From Cyanodermella asteris (lineage: Eukaryota; Ascomycota; Lecanoromycetes; Ostropales; Stictidaceae), in the NCBI GenBank assembly GCA_900618795.1, contig UYJD01000021.1:158129-222128 (forward strand): a stretch of 64,000 nt of DNA. The letters are read 5' to 3'. Positions 10,722-20,353 of this stretch are shown piece after piece. A program made the translations under genes and the position numbers. The notes below the pieces were generated by a model. It saw only the letters and a list, made by a program, of their open reading frames with translations, did no database searches and was not told where the DNA came from. Positions within the stretch are counted from its first letter, which is position 1; every line of letters begins with the position of its first letter.

Positions 10722-11408
10722 ATGCCTGGCGGAAAGGGAAAGTCCACTGGAGGCAAGGCGGGACCCAAGGAGGCTGCCACCAAGAGCCAGAAGAGTCACA
10801 GCGCCAAAGCAGGTCTTCAAGTAAGTTCTTCGCCATATCAAGAGTACGCGTCTCGGTCGGATGGGAGGCGACAAGGACACTCCGAGAAGAGCACGCGAAA
10901 CTACCTTCAACAACGTGTTGTTGCTATCGAGAGAGCGGACTCTGTTGTCGCAACCCGATTATGATGCTTCGCAACACACGAAATGGCGCAAAGAATCTTC
11001 CGCGCGTCCTTGACCCATGTCGTCTGATCGTAATCGCCTGCAATCTTGGATCCTTTACCTCACCTCGTGATGACCGCTAATCAAAGTCAACAGTTCCCCT
11101 GCGGTCGAGTCAAGCGTTTCTTGAAGAACAACACTCAGAACAAGATGCGCGTCGGCGCAAAGGCTGCCGTCTATGTAACCGCTGTTCTGGAGTACCTAAC
11201 AGCCGAAGTGCTCGAGCTCGCAGGCAACGCCGCCAAGGATCTCAAGGTCAAGCGCATCACGCCACGTCATTTGCAGCTTGCCATTCGCGGTGATGAAGAA
11301 CTTGACACCCTGATCCGCGCCACCATCGCGTTCGGTGGTGTCTTGCCGCACATCAACCGCGCACTCCTGCTCAAGGTGGAGCAGAAGAAGAAGAGCAAGG
11401 AGGCGTAA
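10722..11408 (+). CDS. htz1: histone variant H2A.Z
   Basis: Two exons, 10722-10820 and 11094-11408, give 137 aa. The N-terminal tail is Lys/Gly-rich ([20 protein letters not shown]). The histone fold starts [15 protein letters not shown], with the intron falling between AGLQ and FPCG. The H2A.Z-specific features are present: the M6 docking-region sequence [20 protein letters not shown] and the extended acidic patch. Canonical H2A would instead have NDEELNKLL. H2A.Z replaces H2A in nucleosomes flanking promoters, deposited by SWR1. The C-terminus is the normal KKKSKEA. The 273-nt intron is long for this window; exon sequences leave no doubt about the join. Confidence 0.97.
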
Positions 11409-11843
11409 TCTGGAACAGAACTTTTTTGGGGTGACTGCGAAACAGGCACGGTCGTTCGAGGAGTTAGGGTATGGTCGGGCTTTTGAAATGAGATCATGGT
11501 TCATGTTGGCTGCCTTCAGCTCGGTTGACGGATTGCGGTGATTGACAACAATGGGTGTCAGGAGTTGCCGACAAAGACATCCCCCAGGCTGGGGCGCGTT
11601 TGCTAGCAAGTGATGTAAGCGCAATTTGTCGTACTGCTGCTATTGAACCACGCGCATGCTTTTTGTTGAAAGCTGAAGCCGAAGCTGCGATTTTGGAAGC
11701 GATAGAGAGCTCTTTCGGATGGACCAGCGGTGACCAGCCATATTTCCTAGAACCCATGCAGACAGAGAGTGGCAAGACGCGTCCGATACTCGTGTGATTC
11801 GCCAATAATGAGAACTCGGATTTTCTAACTTTGTAACATACCC
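11409..11843. other. intergenic between convergent genes
   Basis: It holds the 3' UTRs of H2A.Z (+) and of the partial gene ending at 11844 (-). An open plus-strand frame at about 11555-11797 has no recognisable domain, and I do not call it. Confidence 0.5.
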
Positions 11844-12794
11844 TTACCGCCTTTCCTTGCGCCTATTCCGGTCTTTAGCGCCCGCAAATATCGAGCTCAG
11901 ATAATTCGCATTCGAGCCAGTGTGAACTGCATGATTGGTCGTTGATTGAGTCTGCTGTGTCTCCTTCTGCTGGTTGTTCCGATCAGGCAGCTTGGATACT
12001 GTAGAAACAGACGCTGGTTGCTTCCAGCTGTCTCGTCTTGAGGCAGGTCTATCAGCCGGGTTTATATCAATATCCATCTCATCGTCTGCAACATCAATGC
12101 TGGCTCGCGTAGCGGTGCGAGGGGCTGGAACTTGACTGCCGTGTAGACTGGGACGTTGGTTCGGACCAAATGAGTGTCTCCTGTTGGGTGAGAAGCTCCG
12201 CTGGTTGTTGTCCATTTTATCTGCAGTGACCGGCCTCGATCTTGGGTGCAGAAATCGTTTCAGCTCGATGCCGTGTTTCCCTGGTTCCGTGAAGCCATAC
12301 TTTTGGAAGAGTTCAAAATATGCCTCGTCGTTGTCGCGTAAAGCGCTCATGTACTTCGTGAATGCGTTGACGGTCTCGTCTATAGGGTTGACCTCGTAGG
12401 CTTTCAGAGATGCCTCATCCTTTTCGATTTTGAGGTTCTGTATGGTTGCCCGCTCGCTGTCTGTTTTCTCCATTTTCGAAGCGGCTCGGCGGTACTCGTC
12501 TTTCATCCAATCCTGGAGGCCAAGACTAGAGTCGCTTCTCTTCGTGCTCGCTTCCTCTTCTTCGAGACGCTGAAGCGCGTCCTCACGGCTGTGTCGTGAC
12601 TTCGGGCCGAGAGATTCGACAGCTTGCTGTATCAGGCGGTCCCTATTTTCATCAACATATTACCACACACTGAAAGACTGGTCACTTACGAGCTTGCAGT
12701 ATACTGGCCATACATAATTTCACCGAGGCGCCGGTTTCTCGCCTCTTCGTCGGACCGCGCTATGGGTTCATCCAAAAATCGACTCAGAGAAGGT
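11844..12794 (-). CDS. 3' part of an unrecognised gene, cut by the assembly gap
   Basis: Two exons are visible, 12794-12690 and 12642-11844, joined in frame over a 47-nt intron. They give about 300 residues of the C-terminal part. The visible start is helical and charged (LSRFLDEPIARSDEEARNRR). A helical region with NAFTKYMSALRDNDEAYFEL and FQKYGFTEPGKHGIELKRFL follows. A disordered Ser/Asn/Arg-rich tail ends in a basic cluster (DRNRRKERR) that could be a nuclear signal. I do not recognise the family. The 5' part is lost in the run of N, and the sequence beyond the gap does not resume an open frame on this strand. Confidence 0.75.
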
Positions 12795-12819
12795 NNNNNN
12801 NNNNNNNNNNNNNNNNNNN
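12795..12819. other. assembly gap (25 N)
   Basis: Twenty-five undetermined bases interrupt the minus-strand gene. The true size of the missing piece is unknown. Confidence 0.99.
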
Positions 12820-14292
12820 TGACGCCGACCTTCATTGGTCGCCTACATAGTCAACCAACCCGTGCCCGCGTTACAAAGGTCAGCGGTGTAACCAGCTCGG
12901 TACCAACGAGCACTACTCACTCATCCCATGGCGTGAGCACAGCTGATAGAACATCTGGCTAGAAATACGTTAGTGTGACATCACGTTCCGTTTGGCTTCA
13001 TGCACAGACCAGGTCCTGCACTTCCTGGCCGCGCTGGTATGCCATGACTTGAGGTGGTGTCTAGCCAGCGAACGGCACGTTTCGAGAGGATCATAGAATA
13101 CTTGCGCGTCAGCAGGGTCAGATCGGAAAAGAGAGCAGCGACATTGGCTGAACTTTTGCGATCGGTCGCAACGAGATTTGTGGTCAGGTCATAATTTGGG
13201 TAGTAACTTTGGCGTGATTTAATCAATCTGGGATTTCACAACGGAGCGGAAAATTGGCCATGCTAGCAGTCGTCACAGTGCCAACGAACCTGATCACGCT
13301 TTCGATGATACGTGTTTCACTGCAGATTCCCGACAAGGCGTAAAATTTTAGTACCTTGATTAAACAATGATAGCTCTCTGATCGGCCAGAGTCTAGGTAG
13401 CTCCCCGTCTGGGTAAATACAAGTTGTGGCGCATGACCGAAGAAGACCATCCATGGACGTCGTTTGTCAACTAATCAGCCACCCAGTCCATTTAGTATCA
13501 TCTCGGTTCATTAGCTTTCGGCCGATCATTATCTACAGAGACAGACATTGAGGCGAACTTATGAGATAGAGCAGACAGATGTTGCAGGGCTTGTTATTTC
13601 TTTTGCTTATCCGCCTTGCGCCGCTAGTTGGTGCTTGGAAGCGACGAGAGCCGTCAGCTGGGCGCCACCGGCGCGAGAATCAGGGTCCAGCGTTCATTCT
13701 GGCGCCTTTCCGTCTGCTATTGTTCCCAGCCGCCCTTCAATACAGCTTCATCGCCGGCTGCGCGTTGCCTCATTGCTGCTATGTCCAGGCGCTTTCCACA
13801 GAATGCGACTGCGCGATCATTTCTGCTGGAAAGACCTCGTCGTTTCGTAGCGCGCATGGTCAGCCACCAGTCGCGACGACTTCGGGCAAAGCGCGGCGCG
13901 TAGGTCTGCTTCTCGTGCGGTTGTTGCTTGCTCTCAACTTACAATACCCATTGGCGCATTCCCTCGTCGCCATTGACCCTCCGAGCGACTTCATTTGATA
14001 CTCCATTGGTCATACTTTCCTGGCACGGTGCTTGCAGGACGCGAGTCATATGGTGTGCGGTATCTTGTCAGCGACCACTCACTTGAAGCCTTTCCTCCCC
14101 AAATCGTTCGGACGCCGGCTTTCAACAGGAGCACTCAGTTTCGATGCTATTACGCAATGGGCCTTTTCCCATGATCGCATCAAGACTATCGATTTGGCAC
14201 CGAAGCGGCATTGCACCGCTTGCAGCTTACTATTTCCGCTTTGAGACCGACTCCGATAATAGCAGCTTTGACGCATACTTGTACCACGCGAG
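12820..14292. other. intergenic, about 1.5 kb right of the gap
   Basis: No supported gene. Plus-strand frames around 13550-14000 overlap each other and contain no domain. The stretch may include the missing 5' part or promoter of the gene cut by the gap, and the promoter of the next gene. Confidence 0.45.
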
Positions 14293-15888
14293 ATGACCAG
14301 CAAAGTCAAGCGGAAAAGATCTTCAGCCGAGGACATTCTCGACTTGCAGCCGCTGAACAAGAGGCTTGACAACCTTTACTCGACCATACATCCCCCAACT
14401 CCGTACCTCATAAGGATTCCCAACGCAGAGCGCTTCTCGCTTAGTGACTTCCATCGCAGCGTATGGACCAAGGGCACGCCATTCACCTACTCTGAAGCCG
14501 AGTTACAATACATCAGCAACTTTCGCGACTGGCCAGAGACATCTCTCCAAGCAATTGGCTCCTGGGACAACGGAAAGGGTGGCCTCGCGCGGCCATCAAC
14601 CAAGAGCGCAACTGCGACTCCTCAGCAGGCCGCGAAGAGGATTAAGCTCGGAGAGTACACGGCCAGCAAGAAGTTTGGCGAGACTTCGTCGTTCAAAAAT
14701 CCAAATTCACCAGCCGAAATGAAAGAAAGACAGTACATCATGAAGCACGGCATGCCCCTCGGCCGCCAGTCGAACGGCGTGGAGGTGAAGGTCATCCCAA
14801 GGAAGCGCTCTCGAGATGGTCCCGATTCAACGGTAACCGAAAGTGCGCTCGTGGTGGAGAAGAAGCCGCGGAGCTCCCCCTTGATGGAAGACACCAAGCC
14901 CACCCTACCACCTCCAATGACTCCACTTCCCACGAATTTGAGGGAGGCAGTAGCGGAGTACAAGAAAAGAAAGGACTTTGACGGTGTGGAACAGCAAGCT
15001 TCGGCAAGACAGCCGCGGCGGGAGACGAACGTTGTTGTTTTCAAGTTCCACAAACGAAGAGCCGACTTCGTTCGACTCGTCAAACTCACCAAGATGAAGC
15101 CTCAAAACCGCGCAGCCCAATCACAGACCACTGATCCACGTTTGCTGACACCTGATCCGTCCACGAAATCTGCGAAGCAGCCAACGCGTAGAACCATTAG
15201 TCCTGCGGCGATTCGGACGGACGCGAGGGGATCTCAGCGCCTGCACGAGCACGTGCGATCATGGAACAATATGGCAATCGCCGCCAAGAAGAAAAGCCAG
15301 GATCCGGACTTCAGTAAAGGTCGACCGCGTGAGGCTTTGGTACTCCTGATTACCGCTGTCGTCGCGTTTATTGTTCAAGGTACGCTCCAGTCGCGGTGTC
15401 AAGGTGGTGGTACTGAAAGCGCACGGGTGATCTGGGATGGAACCCAGGGCGTCATATCAAGGTTCCGGCACTCCCAATCGAAATCTTCTGGATCCGAGCC
15501 CATGGAAGCGCTTCTCGCGTATCTTGAAGCATACGTGTGCCGCGAGCAAGCATTCATTCGAAAAGAAGCGCCGGAAAGCGCCGAGCGAATCAACCAAATG
15601 GGTAAAAGCTTGCAGGCGAGCTCCAAACTCATGAATCCTATTTCACTACAAAAGAACTTTCCACGGACGTGGGCTGGCCAGTCCACGACGGCAATCACGG
15701 ACGGCCAGGAAGACGATGACGACTTGCTAAGCAAGCCACTTGTGGGAGATTACACTTTATGCATTGGCTCAGGTTCGGCGTTGGCGGCAGCGAGGGCGGC
15801 ACGGCTACTCGTCATCGAATGGTGCGAGCAGAATCGACTGAAATACGAAGATTCGCTTGCAAATCTGGGAGGCGTGAAGGAGGACTGA
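14293..15888 (+). CDS. 531-aa nuclear-type protein, function unknown (possibly Ebp1-like C-terminus)
   Basis: A single-exon gene. The N-terminus has the basic cluster MTSKVKRKRSSAE and then a conserved-looking block with NAERFSLSDFHRSVWTKGTP. The centre is disordered and Pro/Lys-rich with several basic clusters (PRKRSRDG), suggesting a nuclear protein. From about residue 315 a helical domain begins, with LHEHVRSWNNMAIAAKKKS followed by REALVLLITAVVAFIVQG, and continues to the end. Its Ala/Leu-rich helices look like an all-helical fold rather than membrane spans. The pattern is reminiscent of the C-terminal domain described for fungal Ell-binding protein Ebp1, but this is a weak recollection and not a firm call. 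The start is the first ATG; no competing intron was seen. Confidence 0.75.
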   Translation: MTSKVKRKRSSAEDILDLQPLNKRLDNLYSTIHPPTPYLIRIPNAERFSLSDFHRSVWTKGTPFTYSEAELQYISNFRDWPETSLQAIGSWDNGKGGLARPSTKSATATPQQAAKRIKLGEYTASKKFGETSSFKNPNSPAEMKERQYIMKHGMPLGRQSNGVEVKVIPRKRSRDGPDSTVTESALVVEKKPRSSPLMEDTKPTLPPPMTPLPTNLREAVAEYKKRKDFDGVEQQASARQPRRETNVVVFKFHKRRADFVRLVKLTKMKPQNRAAQSQTTDPRLLTPDPSTKSAKQPTRRTISPAAIRTDARGSQRLHEHVRSWNNMAIAAKKKSQDPDFSKGRPREALVLLITAVVAFIVQGTLQSRCQGGGTESARVIWDGTQGVISRFRHSQSKSSGSEPMEALLAYLEAYVCREQAFIRKEAPESAERINQMGKSLQASSKLMNPISLQKNFPRTWAGQSTTAITDGQEDDDDLLSKPLVGDYTLCIGSGSALAAARAARLLVIEWCEQNRLKYEDSLANLGGVKED

Positions 15889-17247
15889 TTGTTATGATAC
15901 CCGATGGAGCGATTATGCGTTTACACATGAACCGGAAGCTGTCGAGCACAGCCCGTTTGAGATGATTATTTTCTGCTAGTCCTGCAAAGCATACCTTACA
16001 GGTATCAAAATTTCTTCTAGACTAGTATCACGTTATTTGTGAAATGAAAATCCGTCGACGATATAGATGATCTTAGACTGCGTAACGCAAAGGGCATTGA
16101 GGTACTGCCAGTGATCCTAAAACCGACGTCGCTACATCTTCGTTCACTCTCCCTGGTCTCACATCGACACACAGCTTCGCTTTCAAAGTTCTACAGGGTC
16201 CGGCTCCGTTTTGGCGGCTCATAGATTGACGATTGCAAAACGAACTGGCAAACCCCATTCCAAAGTGCCATGGCTACTTCCATCCTCTTCCGCCTCCAGT
16301 GTTCCATTCTCATTCTAGAACCAATATGACGTCTAACCACGATTGTAAAATGGACCGTATTCATTCCATCCATGGCCCACCACAAGTAGACACTTCTCAC
16401 CCATGAGCCGAGAACGATTGCAGTGACAGGTAGCTGGTTGCCCGTGTTTGGCATCCTATCAGGCGCACTACCGCCAACTGCTCTTCCAGTGCAAGGACAC
16501 AGCGGAGTCCCCATCGGAATGAGCTTCACGGTTCAAGGTTACGGATCCAAAAGGGGTCAGGAACATCGTTGACAGCCAGAGACGTAGTCGAAACTGCAAT
16601 CACAGCTCCGACTGGGCGATGGTGAGATTGCTACACATCCGTGGCCCATCGAGCCCGTTGTTCCCTGCGAAGTCGAGCCTCGTGGCGCTTATAGTGATGC
16701 GTTTTTCACGTGAGGCATCACCAAGGCACCACGGTTGAGTCTTCGATTGTCGAGCCGGACAGCAATCGGAGACGTGCTTGACGCCAAGGAGAGATGGAGC
16801 ACCGGGGGCCCGGGTTCGAGGTTTGGGTCAGGGTCGGGGTCAGGGGAGGCAGCGTGTGCGGGAAATTCCTTCGAGCGGCCTGCCCCTGGGCTGTTTCGGC
16901 AGACTGCCGTCTTATCGCCGCCGCCAAGGACAACGATGCGCGATTCAGCGTCGGTAGATCCTCGAATCTGTGACAGCTGTCAAAAAGTGTCTTGTTTCGA
17001 CCTCACCCCGACGCTCTTTTGCCTCGCACAATCTCCACGCCTCTCCAACAACCTTGTGCGCTTCGCAACGTCGCTTGACAAGCTATCAAGCAAGGTTTTG
17101 AAGCTCTCGACTGGACCGGCTGCTGCTCACGAGTCCGTCTCGAACTCATTTGGCCGACAAAGCTTGCTGTGCCCATGAATTGAGCGCCGCCGACTCAAAC
17201 CCAACCTCTCTCCATCGAAGCCGCAGCCACTCCGGCTCACTATCGCC
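15889..17247. other. intergenic, about 1.36 kb
   Basis: No supported gene. It contains a G-rich imperfect repeat of GGGTC units at about 16822-16850 and a TCACGTGA palindrome at 16706-16713. The right part is presumably the Erd2 promoter. Confidence 0.5.
16706..16713. promoter_or_regulatory. TCACGTGA palindrome upstream of Erd2
   Basis: A perfect CBF1/bHLH-type palindrome 535 bp upstream of the Erd2 start. The distance is large, so a link to that gene is uncertain. Confidence 0.35.
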
Positions 17248-18861
17248 ATGACGTTCAACCTTTTCCGCTTAACAGGTGCGCAAGATGCTGAGGCGAGGGA
17301 GAAGGTGGAAACATCAAAAGAGTTTGGGACTGACGAGGCATAACAGCGGATTTCGCTCATTTGGCGTCCATACTGATCTTGCTGCATAAGATGCAAGTGA
17401 CCAAGGTGCGTAAACAGCCACGCACGATTTTGCTCTGCGTATGGAATGTCGTAGTCATGCTAATGATCTATGAAGAGTGCTTCTGGTATCTCTTTCAAGT
17501 CACAGGTCTTATACCTCACGGTATATGTTACGAGATATATTGGTACGTACCCCTGGCGGGCTTGACACGCGGAATGCTTGAGAAGAATGTACCGTTGCTT
17601 GAGTAGCGCCATGTAAAAGAGCTCGATGGCCTTTTACCATGTATTGCAATATCGACTTTGTACGCACGCAGTCCGCAACGTGCAGTCTGGAATAAACATC
17701 GCAGGAAGTAAAGCTGACCTTGCTGTAGATATCTTTTGGACCTTTGGCCATTCTGCGTACAACACGATCTTCAAGTTGCTCTTCCTGGCCTCATCGGCCT
17801 ACACGGTCTATCTTATGGTCGCCGAGTACAAGCCGACCCATGATCCGAAGCTCGACACGTTCAAAGTGCAGTATCTGGTAGGAGGAGCTGCGGTCATGGC
17901 CTTGCTCTTCCCGCCTGCTTACACGCCATTTGAGGTAAGAGCGCCCATTGTTCTGATATGTCTATTTGGCAGTCTTCCTTGCACGGCGTCTGTCACTCTT
18001 GCGCCCTCTCCTGCGTTCTGTCAACGCCGTCAATCAGTCAGTGACGTCTCGGTATTGACCACATCCACGCCAACACCGGACGTCATACATCCGTGACTTC
18101 GATGCCTTGGCGTGCCGCGTGCACGATTGTCAGCTAGGCGGCGAGACACTCTAGCACTCCTACTGGCACGGCCACCATTCAGCCAGCAGCCCCAGCTCAG
18201 TACCTTGCTTCACCCCTTCTCCTGTCCCGGTCTTCCAGTGGTATGCGGTCTCGGTCACGTGCATGGCACTGCCAAATGTAACATGGCATGGTTTTGAACC
18301 AGGGAAGAGGACGAAGGTCAGGACAAGCTTGCCGCCGCTGGCACAAACACGGACCGGCATCAGCTCCGGCCCCCCGTCACAACTCGGAGGGCAACGAGAC
18401 TACTACGAGGGCTGAGATCAGGCTGTTGCTTTCAGGAGGCTGTCACAGGGATCAGAGATGCTGACGGTTGTGAATAGATTCTCTGGCCCTTTAGCATCTG
18501 GCTGGAGTCTGTTGCGATCCTCCCACAGCTGTTCATGCTGCAGCGTACCGGCGAAGCCGAAACGATCACGACTCACTACCTCTTTGCTCTGGGTATCTAC
18601 CGTGCTCTCTACATACCAAATTGGCTATACCGCTACTGGGCCGAGGGTCACGTCGACAAGACCGCATGGATTGCTGGAATCATCCAGACCATCCTCTACA
18701 GCGATTTCTTCTACATCTACTACACAAAGTAAGTGTCCCAGCGGGCTCAATGCTCGCCGCTTTCCCGCTAGCTTTCCTGTTGCCATGGTCGCTGTCTGTC
18801 TGCCGTTACTGACAACCACTGCAGGGTCCTCCAAGGCAAGAAATTCAACCTGCCGGTATGA
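17248..18861 (+). CDS. erd2: ER lumen protein-retaining receptor (HDEL/KDEL receptor)
   Basis: Six exons (17248-17275, 17347-17405, 17476-17542, 17729-17934, 18478-18728, 18825-18861) give 215 aa, the normal Erd2 length. The protein opens [20 protein letters not shown] and carries the family blocks [53 protein letters not shown] and [20 protein letters not shown], then [17 protein letters not shown]. Seven hydrophobic spans are present. The receptor cycles between Golgi and ER and returns soluble HDEL/KDEL proteins. All junctions restore conserved sequence with correct phase. The fourth intron is 543 nt, by far the longest recognised here. The cytosolic tail ends [10 protein letters not shown], with the lysines expected for COPI retrieval. 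Confidence 0.95.
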
Positions 18862-19306
18862 GCTCAGCATGGCTCCTGGTCGAGACTTTTTGAGGGCTAG
18901 AAAGTTTAGTTCACAGCGGCTCGTCCGTGGTATCACGTATTTGATTTTACCTGCAAATTCTGCTCCTGTGTTGTTCACTCTTCATCACACGCAAAACTTT
19001 TGACCAGCCTTCGTTCGGTGCCTACAACTGCGTACAAGCGTCTTTTCACCACACCAATTGCTCTACCTGACTTCTTACTCAACAAAGCTATCCACAGAGA
19101 GCTGCTCACAGACACGCACACAGCTACCCACAAAGCTCCCTGCAAAGCTCCCTGCAAGACTACCCACGCAACTACTCACACAGCTGTTCACACAGCTACC
19201 CACACACCTACTACCAGAGCGACCTACAAAGACACTCTCGAAGCTGTCCAAACAGCTATCCACACAACCACTCACACAGCTACCCACAGAGGTACATTTA
19301 TACATC
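18862..19306. other. short intergenic stretch with minisatellite
   Basis: It holds the Erd2 3' UTR and the 12-bp repeat array that leads into the next ORF. No independent gene is seen. Confidence 0.5.
19086..19291 (+). repeat. 12-bp minisatellite, consensus AGCTACCCACAC, about 16 degenerate units
   Basis: Tandem 12-mers such as AGCTACCCACAA, AGCTCCCTGCAA, AGCTGTTCACAC and AGCTATCCACAC keep a strict 12-nt period over most of the run. One frame reads as repeats of a tetrapeptide of the type Q/K-L-P/L-T/A and is continuous with the ORF that follows. Both the period and the open frame are directly visible. Confidence 0.88.
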
Positions 19307-19951
19307 ATGTCTGATTGCTGGCGCCACATTCCTGCCCCCGACTACGACCACACCCCTTACACGGGCGACGACAGCTACCTCCAGGGCCTCGTGGGCAAAG
19401 CACCAACCCACGCCCGAACAGCCGAAAAGGTCCCCAATCGGCACCAGACAATGGAACTGATCAGGGAGCTACACGAGTCCAAAAACGAAGGAAAATACGG
19501 CACGGACAAAAAGTCCGTCTACCCGGGCCTGTCGCGCATCAACCAGATCCGCAAGACGCTACACGCCCTCTACACCGGGGCGCGGACCAACCGGACCAAC
19601 ATGGACGCAAACGACAAGCTCCGGATCAAGAACACGTACGTGCTGCTCGGCGCGCTCGTCTGCCACCGCGAGGACGACCCGGACGTGGGCGTCCCCTGTG
19701 TGATTGCGGAGCGCTACTTTGACGTGCTGAGCTGGGCGCACGTCGGCGACGACGGAGACCACTACGGGCGCGACAAGACGCATCAGAGGATGTGCTCGCG
19801 CTTCAGCTACAAGGACGGGATGAGCAAGGAGCTCATCGCGAAGTGGATCACGAAGTGCCAGGGTTGCAAAGAGAAGGTCCTCGACGAGGAGGGGAATGAG
19901 AAGGTGGTTGCTCTTCCCAAGAGCAAGAGGGCCAAGATTGGAGGACAGTGA
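19307..19951 (+). CDS. integrase-type HHCC zinc-binding protein, 214 aa
   Basis: A single-exon ORF. Its C-terminal third carries an HHCC pattern like the N-terminal zinc-binding domain of retroelement integrases and KRBA2/SCAND3-like host proteins: YFDVLSWAHVGDDGDHYGRD, then KTHQRMCSRFSYKDGMSKEL and ITKCQGCKEK, giving His, His, Cys, Cys. A basic segment (PKSKRAKIGG) ends the protein. There is no catalytic DDE core, reverse transcriptase, capsid or LTR nearby, so it does not look like an element. It is more likely a host gene that carries an old captured domain. The ATG at 19307 is the first that excludes the repeat array. The same frame is open back to at least 19058 through the 12-bp repeats, so a longer protein is possible. 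Function is unknown. Confidence 0.7.
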   Translation: MSDCWRHIPAPDYDHTPYTGDDSYLQGLVGKAPTHARTAEKVPNRHQTMELIRELHESKNEGKYGTDKKSVYPGLSRINQIRKTLHALYTGARTNRTNMDANDKLRIKNTYVLLGALVCHREDDPDVGVPCVIAERYFDVLSWAHVGDDGDHYGRDKTHQRMCSRFSYKDGMSKELIAKWITKCQGCKEKVLDEEGNEKVVALPKSKRAKIGGQ

Positions 19952-20353
19952 GGATGACGATAAATGGGGGGGGGATGGAGGAACGGAGGTCCAAGGCGGG
20001 ACGGCAAAGGGTTTACGATTTGTTGTTTGGAATGGAACAAACATGGATGGAAACAGTCTTGGACTTTGACTAGGTCATGATGACGGTGGAGGAGTAATAC
20101 ATGGTAGCGTTCTCAGCGCGGAGTTCTCTGCGAACATCTAGTGAGAGTAGAAGCTTGAGACTCAATGTATTTAATTTGATAAACTTTGACCATTGTACGA
20201 TCTTCTGGCCACTGTGAAAGATTCCATCTTGGAGCCGTGACTGAAAACCGAAATAAGCCCAGGCAAAACAATAGAGGAGCTGAATATCAAGGTCTGATGA
20301 CATCTCGGATTGATTTTCTAGCGTGGGCAATGGCCTATACAGTCGCACAGCCT
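19952..20353. other. intergenic between convergent genes
   Basis: It contains the 3' UTRs of the zinc-binding ORF (+) and of Ras (-). No gene is seen. Confidence 0.5.

Noticed and set aside
10955-11050. Weak C/D-box-like pair (ATGATGC ... CTGA) in the H2A.Z intron with a short flanking inverted repeat
   Set aside because: The C box does not match RTGATGA, the terminal stem is offset by four bases, and no guide region is evident.
13548-14000. Overlapping plus-strand frames right of the assembly gap
   Set aside because: Three frames are open at once, a sign of low stop density rather than coding, and none shows motifs or splice logic.
19307-19951. Intact retroelement around the HHCC zinc-binding ORF
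   Set aside because: No reverse transcriptase, capsid, DDE core or terminal repeats were seen nearby, so only an isolated domain is claimed.
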